From contig CANRLU010000013.1 in the NCBI GenBank assembly GCA_947631535.1, forward strand, positions 1-35,662: a stretch of DNA of 35,662 nucleotides, written 5' to 3'. The stretch is from an uncultured Clostridia bacterium. Lineage in GTDB: Bacteria; Bacillota; Clostridia; Oscillospirales; Ruminococcaceae. Positions 31,962 to 35,662 of this stretch are shown here, piece after piece. A model generated the notes under the pieces. That model was given only the letters and a program-made list of their open reading frames with translations, had not been told where the DNA came from and searched no databases. Position 1 is the first letter of the stretch. Every line of letters starts with the position of its first letter. A program made the translations under genes and the position numbers.

Positions 31962-33623
31962 ATGCTTAAAGAACTGCATATAGAAAATCTCGCCGTCATT
32001 GAGAACGCCACCGTTTCGCTCGGGCCTAATCTCAACGTTTTTACCGGCGAGACTGGCGCCGGAAAGTCGATACTCATAGGCGGCATAAACGCCGTGCTGG
32101 GGCAGAGAGTCTCGCGCGATATGGTGCGCTCGGGTGCTGAAAAAGCCTATATAAGCGCGGTCTTTGACGACATACCCGAAGAAGCCGCGCAGGCTTTAAG
32201 AGACGCGGGAATAGAGCCCGAGGACGAGTTGATAATTTCCAGGGAAATATCGGCCGACGGCAGAAGCTCCGCAAGGATAAATTCTCGGGCGGTGAGCGTT
32301 TCGGCGGTGCGCGACATAGGCGGCCTGCTGATAAACATTCACGGTCAGCACGACAGCCAGGTGCTGCTCGACCCGTCAAAGCACCTCGGGATACTCGACG
32401 GCTATGCGCAGACCGACTGCGAGCTCGAAGACTATCGCACGTCCTTCAGAGAGCTTCAGGCTGTGGCAAGGGAGATATCGAAGCTTAAGCAGTCGGAGCG
32501 CGAAAAGTCGCAGAGAACGGCATATCTCAGCTCCGTGGTGAACGACATAGGCCCGCTTGACCTCGAAAGGGGAGAGGACGACGCCGTAGAGGAGCGCTTT
32601 AAGATCATCGACAATGCGGTCGAGCTTTCAAGAGCCGTGAGGGCGGCGGTGTCGCTGCTGAGTGGCGGAGATGATACCGAGGGCGCCTCAGATATGATAA
32701 ACAGTGCTTTTTCCGAAATTTCGGGCAGCGAGGAGCTTTTGCCGAAGCTCAAGTCTTTGTGCGAACGCCTCGGCTCGGTAAGCATAGAGGTCTCGGACAT
32801 CTCCGACGAACTTTCAAAGCTCCTTGATTCGCTCGACATCGACTCATCCGAATACGAGAGGCTTTCGGCCCGACGTGACGAGCTTAACCGCATAAAAAGG
32901 CGCTACGGCCCGTCGCTTGACGGCGTTATAAAGCTCTATGAGGATTCCTCGGCAGAGCTTGAACTGCTCGGAAGCTCCGAGCTTGAGCTCGAGGCGCTGT
33001 CAAAAAAGCGCGACGGACTTCTTGCGCTGGTGTCGAAAAAGGCGGAGGCGCTGAGTGCATCGAGAAAAAAGGCCGCGCTTCGCTTTAAAAACGAAGTTGA
33101 GGGCGAGCTCAGGTTTCTGAATATGCCCGACGTTAAAATCGAAGTCGCCTTCGAGCGGGGAAAACTCACAAACACCGGTATGGACGGCGTGGAGTTTCTC
33201 ATATCCGCCAACCGCGGCGAAGAGCCGAAGCCTATGGCAAAGATAGCCTCGGGCGGCGAGCTTTCGAGGATAATGCTCGCGCTGAAAAGCGTTCTTGCCG
33301 ACCGCGACAGCGTCCCCACGCTTATTTTCGACGAAATAGATTCCGGCGTGAGCGGCCGTGCAGCCCAGAAGATAGGCATAAAGCTTAGGGATATTTCTCG
33401 CCGCAGACAGGTGATATGCGTCACCCACCTTGCACAGATAGCCATAGTCGGCGACGAACACATACTTATAGAAAAGCACACCGAAGAAGACAGAACTTCC
33501 ACCGAGATAAAGCCGCTCGATTTTGAGGGCAGAAAGCTTGAGATAGCCCGCATACTCGGGGGAGACAACATCACCGATACCGTTCTTCGCGACGCCGAAG
33601 AGCAGCTGTTATCGGTAAAATGA
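31962..33623 (+). CDS. recN: DNA repair protein RecN
   Basis: RecN is an SMC-like ATPase that acts early at double-strand breaks. The 553-aa product starts LKELHIENLAVIENATV, with Walker A GETGAGKS (29-36) and INIHGQHD. A long coiled-coil centre covers about 155-350, followed by the ABC signature ASGGELSRIMLA and Walker B TLIFDEIDSGVSG. ATG 31962 follows aggggtga and restores the family N-terminus; upstream in-frame codons lie inside argR. It ends the coupled cluster. Confidence 0.95.
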   Translation: MLKELHIENLAVIENATVSLGPNLNVFTGETGAGKSILIGGINAVLGQRVSRDMVRSGAEKAYISAVFDDIPEEAAQALRDAGIEPEDELIISREISADGRSSARINSRAVSVSAVRDIGGLLINIHGQHDSQVLLDPSKHLGILDGYAQTDCELEDYRTSFRELQAVAREISKLKQSEREKSQRTAYLSSVVNDIGPLDLERGEDDAVEERFKIIDNAVELSRAVRAAVSLLSGGDDTEGASDMINSAFSEISGSEELLPKLKSLCERLGSVSIEVSDISDELSKLLDSLDIDSSEYERLSARRDELNRIKRRYGPSLDGVIKLYEDSSAELELLGSSELELEALSKKRDGLLALVSKKAEALSASRKKAALRFKNEVEGELRFLNMPDVKIEVAFERGKLTNTGMDGVEFLISANRGEEPKPMAKIASGGELSRIMLALKSVLADRDSVPTLIFDEIDSGVSGRAAQKIGIKLRDISRRRQVICVTHLAQIAIVGDEHILIEKHTEEDRTSTEIKPLDFEGRKLEIARILGGDNITDTVLRDAEEQLLSVK

Positions 33624-33637
33624 AAGGAGCAGTTTAT

Positions 33638-34183
33638 ATGGTTTTGGTATTTTTGGCAAACGGATTTGAAGAGATAGAGGCGTTGACGCCCGTCGATTGC
33701 CTCAGAAGATGCGATATAGAGGTCAAAACCGTGGGTATAGGCGGCAAGACCGTCGAGGGCTCGCACGGAATAAAGGTTATGGCCGACGTTGACGAGAGCG
33801 AAGTAAAGCTCGATGGCAGCCTCGAGATGATAATACTTCCCGGCGGAAAGCTTGGCACGTTAAACCTTGAAAAGAGCGATACCGTAAGGCACGCGATAGA
33901 TTTCTGCGCCGAAAACTCCCTGCCGATAGCCGCCATATGCGCGGCGCCCTCAATACTTGGGCATATGGGTCTGCTAAAGGGCAAAAAGGCGGTATGCTAT
34001 ACCGGTTTTGAAAGCGAGCTTAACGGCGCGGAAGTCTTGACCGATGTTCCTGCCGTAACCGACGGAAACATCATCACCGGCTGCGGAATGGGCGAGGCGC
34101 TTGCGTTTTCCTGCGAGATAATAAAAAAGCTCATCAGCGGGGAGCGCGCCGAAAAGCTCTTAAAATCGCTGAACAAGAAGTAA
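33638..34183 (+). CDS. DJ-1/PfpI family protein (YajL-like)
   Basis: The 181-aa product begins MVLVFLANGFEEIEALTPVD, the DJ-1 pattern with the conserved glutamate (E14). It carries the nucleophile cysteine C101 in AAICAAPSILG, after IILPGG (65-70). Members of this group include glyoxalase or deglycase-like and chaperone-like proteins; the precise activity is disputed and cannot be read here. ATG 33638 lies nine bases after AAGGAG; an upstream ATG at 33620 overlaps the recN stop and that ribosome site. It lies 14 bases after recN and 15 before mltG. Confidence 0.92.
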   Translation: MVLVFLANGFEEIEALTPVDCLRRCDIEVKTVGIGGKTVEGSHGIKVMADVDESEVKLDGSLEMIILPGGKLGTLNLEKSDTVRHAIDFCAENSLPIAAICAAPSILGHMGLLKGKKAVCYTGFESELNGAEVLTDVPAVTDGNIITGCGMGEALAFSCEIIKKLISGERAEKLLKSLNKK

Positions 34184-34198
34184 CACGGGAGCATTGAT

Positions 34199-35500
34199 AT
34201 GAAAGAAGATAATTTTGACGAGTATCTCGCTTCGATACTGAATAAAAGCGGCGAAGCGGTGAAGACCGAGGAAAAGCCCGACGGTCAGCCTGCGGAGGCA
34301 TCGGAGGCGGCCGAGAGCGGCGAGGATATCGCGGATTTTGCCGAAAAGACGATACGCCTTTCCGACGGAGAGACTAAAAAGTTCGTAAATACCCACACCG
34401 AGGAGCCGAAGCCGCAAAAAATCATACACAGAAAGATCATACGCAAGGCGAATTATTCGGCTTACGGCGGTATTGTTATGGCCACGCTCGTTCTCTGCTG
34501 CTCTATAGTGATATCGCTGTTCGCCATAGTCGTAGGCCGCGACTTTCTTGGGATAGACACCAATAACAACGTCACCACGCTCTATGTACCCACGGGCTCA
34601 ACTCTTGCCGACATATCGCAGCTTTTGACCGACAGCGGGATAATTGAATATCCCGGGGTGTTCGAGAAATTCGCAAGGCTCAGGATAGGCTCCGACGGAG
34701 TGATATATCCTGGCGACATCGACGTTATGCCGTCGATGAGCTACGGCGATATCGTAGATTCTCTGACGGTTATGCGCGAGGCTCACGAGACCGTCACCGT
34801 CACCATAATCGAGGGAATGACCATCGACGAGGCGGCAAAGGTCTTGGAGGACAACGGTGTATGCTCGGCGAGCGACTTCATTTTTGAATTCAACAACGAC
34901 ATCTTCGGCTTTGATTTCGAGACCTACGTGAGCTCCTCAAGCCTGAAGTTCTATAAATACGAGGGCTATCTCTTCCCTGATACCTATGAGTTTTACGTCG
35001 GCGACTCGGTGTATAATATCGTAAAGAGGATAAAGGAGCGCACCTCGGAGATACTCAACGAGAGCGTTATACGCCGCTGCGGCGAACTCGGTTACACTTT
35101 AGACCAGATAGTTACGATGGCTTCGCTTTTGCAGCTCGAATCCGGAAAGCTCAGTGATATGGAGCAGATAGCGGGAGTGTTCTATAACCGCTTAAATAAC
35201 CCCTCCGAATACCCCAAGCTCCAGTCAGACACGACTTACCGCTATATAGAGAACGTCATCAAGGTCAACACCGCGATAGATTATCAGGAGATGTACGACG
35301 CCTACGACACCTATGTGTGCAACGGGCTGCCCGTCGGCGCGATATGCAACCCTGGCGCCGACGCCATTCACGCGGCGCTGTATCCCGCCGAAAATTCCTA
35401 CTACTATTTCTGCTCCAATGTTGAAACCGGCCAGTTCTACTATGCAGAGTCCTACGACGAGCACCTTGCCAACGTCGAGCTTGCGGGGTTGAGCGTCTGA
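34199..35500 (+). CDS. mltG: Endolytic transglycosylase MltG (YceG-like)
   Basis: MltG is a membrane-anchored lytic transglycosylase that cuts nascent peptidoglycan strands during elongation. The 433-aa product has an acidic cytoplasmic N-terminus (1-85), one membrane helix (about 92-113) and a LysM-like segment (about 127-195). A catalytic YceG domain follows, with EGYLFPDTYEF (255-265), active-site E314 in LLQLESG, GVFYNRLN, and LPVGAICNPGADAIHAAL. The cytoplasmic part is longer than in Proteobacteria, as usual in Firmicutes. ATG 34199 follows cgggag. The stop overlaps the U32 gene by one base (TGATG). Confidence 0.94.
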   Translation: MKEDNFDEYLASILNKSGEAVKTEEKPDGQPAEASEAAESGEDIADFAEKTIRLSDGETKKFVNTHTEEPKPQKIIHRKIIRKANYSAYGGIVMATLVLCCSIVISLFAIVVGRDFLGIDTNNNVTTLYVPTGSTLADISQLLTDSGIIEYPGVFEKFARLRIGSDGVIYPGDIDVMPSMSYGDIVDSLTVMREAHETVTVTIIEGMTIDEAAKVLEDNGVCSASDFIFEFNNDIFGFDFETYVSSSSLKFYKYEGYLFPDTYEFYVGDSVYNIVKRIKERTSEILNESVIRRCGELGYTLDQIVTMASLLQLESGKLSDMEQIAGVFYNRLNNPSEYPKLQSDTTYRYIENVIKVNTAIDYQEMYDAYDTYVCNGLPVGAICNPGADAIHAALYPAENSYYYFCSNVETGQFYYAESYDEHLANVELAGLSV

Positions 35501-35662
35501 TGGGCGTTGGTTTTATCAGGCCGGAGGTGCTGACTCCGGCGGGGGACAGGGAATGTTTTGAAGCCGCGCTTATGTACGGCGCCGACGCAGTATATCTTGC
35601 AAAGAAGGACTTCGGAATGAGATCCGCCCCGAAGAATTTCACGCAGGAAGAGCTTATCGAAG
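35500..35662 (+). CDS. Peptidase U32 family protein (N-terminal part)
   Basis: Fifty-four residues are visible before the window ends. They match the U32 N-terminus: RPEVLTPAGDRECFEAA, GADAVYL and FGMRSAPKNF. U32 proteins include collagenase-like peptidases and enzymes for hydroxylation of tRNA uridine 34 (TrhP); the N-terminus alone does not decide. Start ATG overlaps the mltG stop by one base, indicating coupling. Confidence 0.88.
   Translation, partial: MGVGFIRPEVLTPAGDRECFEAALMYGADAVYLAKKDFGMRSAPKNFTQEELIE

Noticed and set aside
1-35662. CRISPR arrays, prophage, insertion sequences, tRNA and rRNA genes
   Set aside because: I looked for regularly spaced direct repeats, transposase or integrase motifs, and tRNA/rRNA signatures and saw none.

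Overview
The window looks like chromosome of an endospore-forming, Gram-positive Clostridia bacterium, probably of the Oscillospiraceae/Ruminococcaceae group. The reasons are the sigma-E/sigma-G locus (spoIIGA-sigE-sigG), a complete spoIIIAA-AH operon, a tyrosine T-box leader, sigma-A promoters of the TTGACA-17-TATAAT type, and typical clostridial gene neighbourhoods. I see no phage, insertion sequence, CRISPR array, tRNA or rRNA. Apart from one S1-domain gene at the left end, everything is on the + strand.

Layout. 1-1099: the tail of an unknown gene and a convergent S1-domain gene share a bidirectional terminator. 1190-4719: DUF951 protein, release factor 1 (prfA), threonylcarbamoyl-AMP synthase, dephospho-CoA kinase (coaE), and a lytic transglycosylase gene interrupted by an in-frame TAA. 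4742-6200: M18 aminopeptidase and its terminator. 6253-8679: spoIIGA-sigE, then sigG behind a good sigma-F-type promoter candidate. 8702-8899: a gene-free run of at least seven back-to-back hairpins that looks like a dispersed intergenic repeat. 9001-11207: an unknown lipoprotein and T-box controlled tyrS. 11311-18252: a lipoprotein with SH3 and GHL10 domains, a GHL10-like/amidase_3 fusion, and the two Nfn-type electron-bifurcating subunits. 18309-23813: yajC, a TIGR04086 membrane protein and the spoIIIA operon. 23921-33623: a tightly coupled housekeeping cluster (asp23, nusB, TsaD-like, xseA, xseB, ispA, dxs, tlyA, nadK, argR, recN). 33638-35662: DJ-1/PfpI protein, mltG and the start of a U32 peptidase.

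How the genes work together. Two themes recur. The first is sporulation: sigma-E and its processing protease, sigma-G, and the SpoIIIA channel through which the mother cell supports sigma-G activity in the forespore. The second is peptidoglycan remodelling: the broken lytic transglycosylase, two GHL10-type proteins of which one is joined to an amidase, and MltG. The rest is translation, isoprenoid, NADP and DNA-repair housekeeping. The observations I would look at first are the GHL10-amidase fusion beside a stand-alone GHL10 lipoprotein, a 30-bp perfect palindrome inside dxs, the hairpin array after sigG, the nonsense codon in the transglycosylase gene, and a TyrRS whose first HIGH histidine is threonine.
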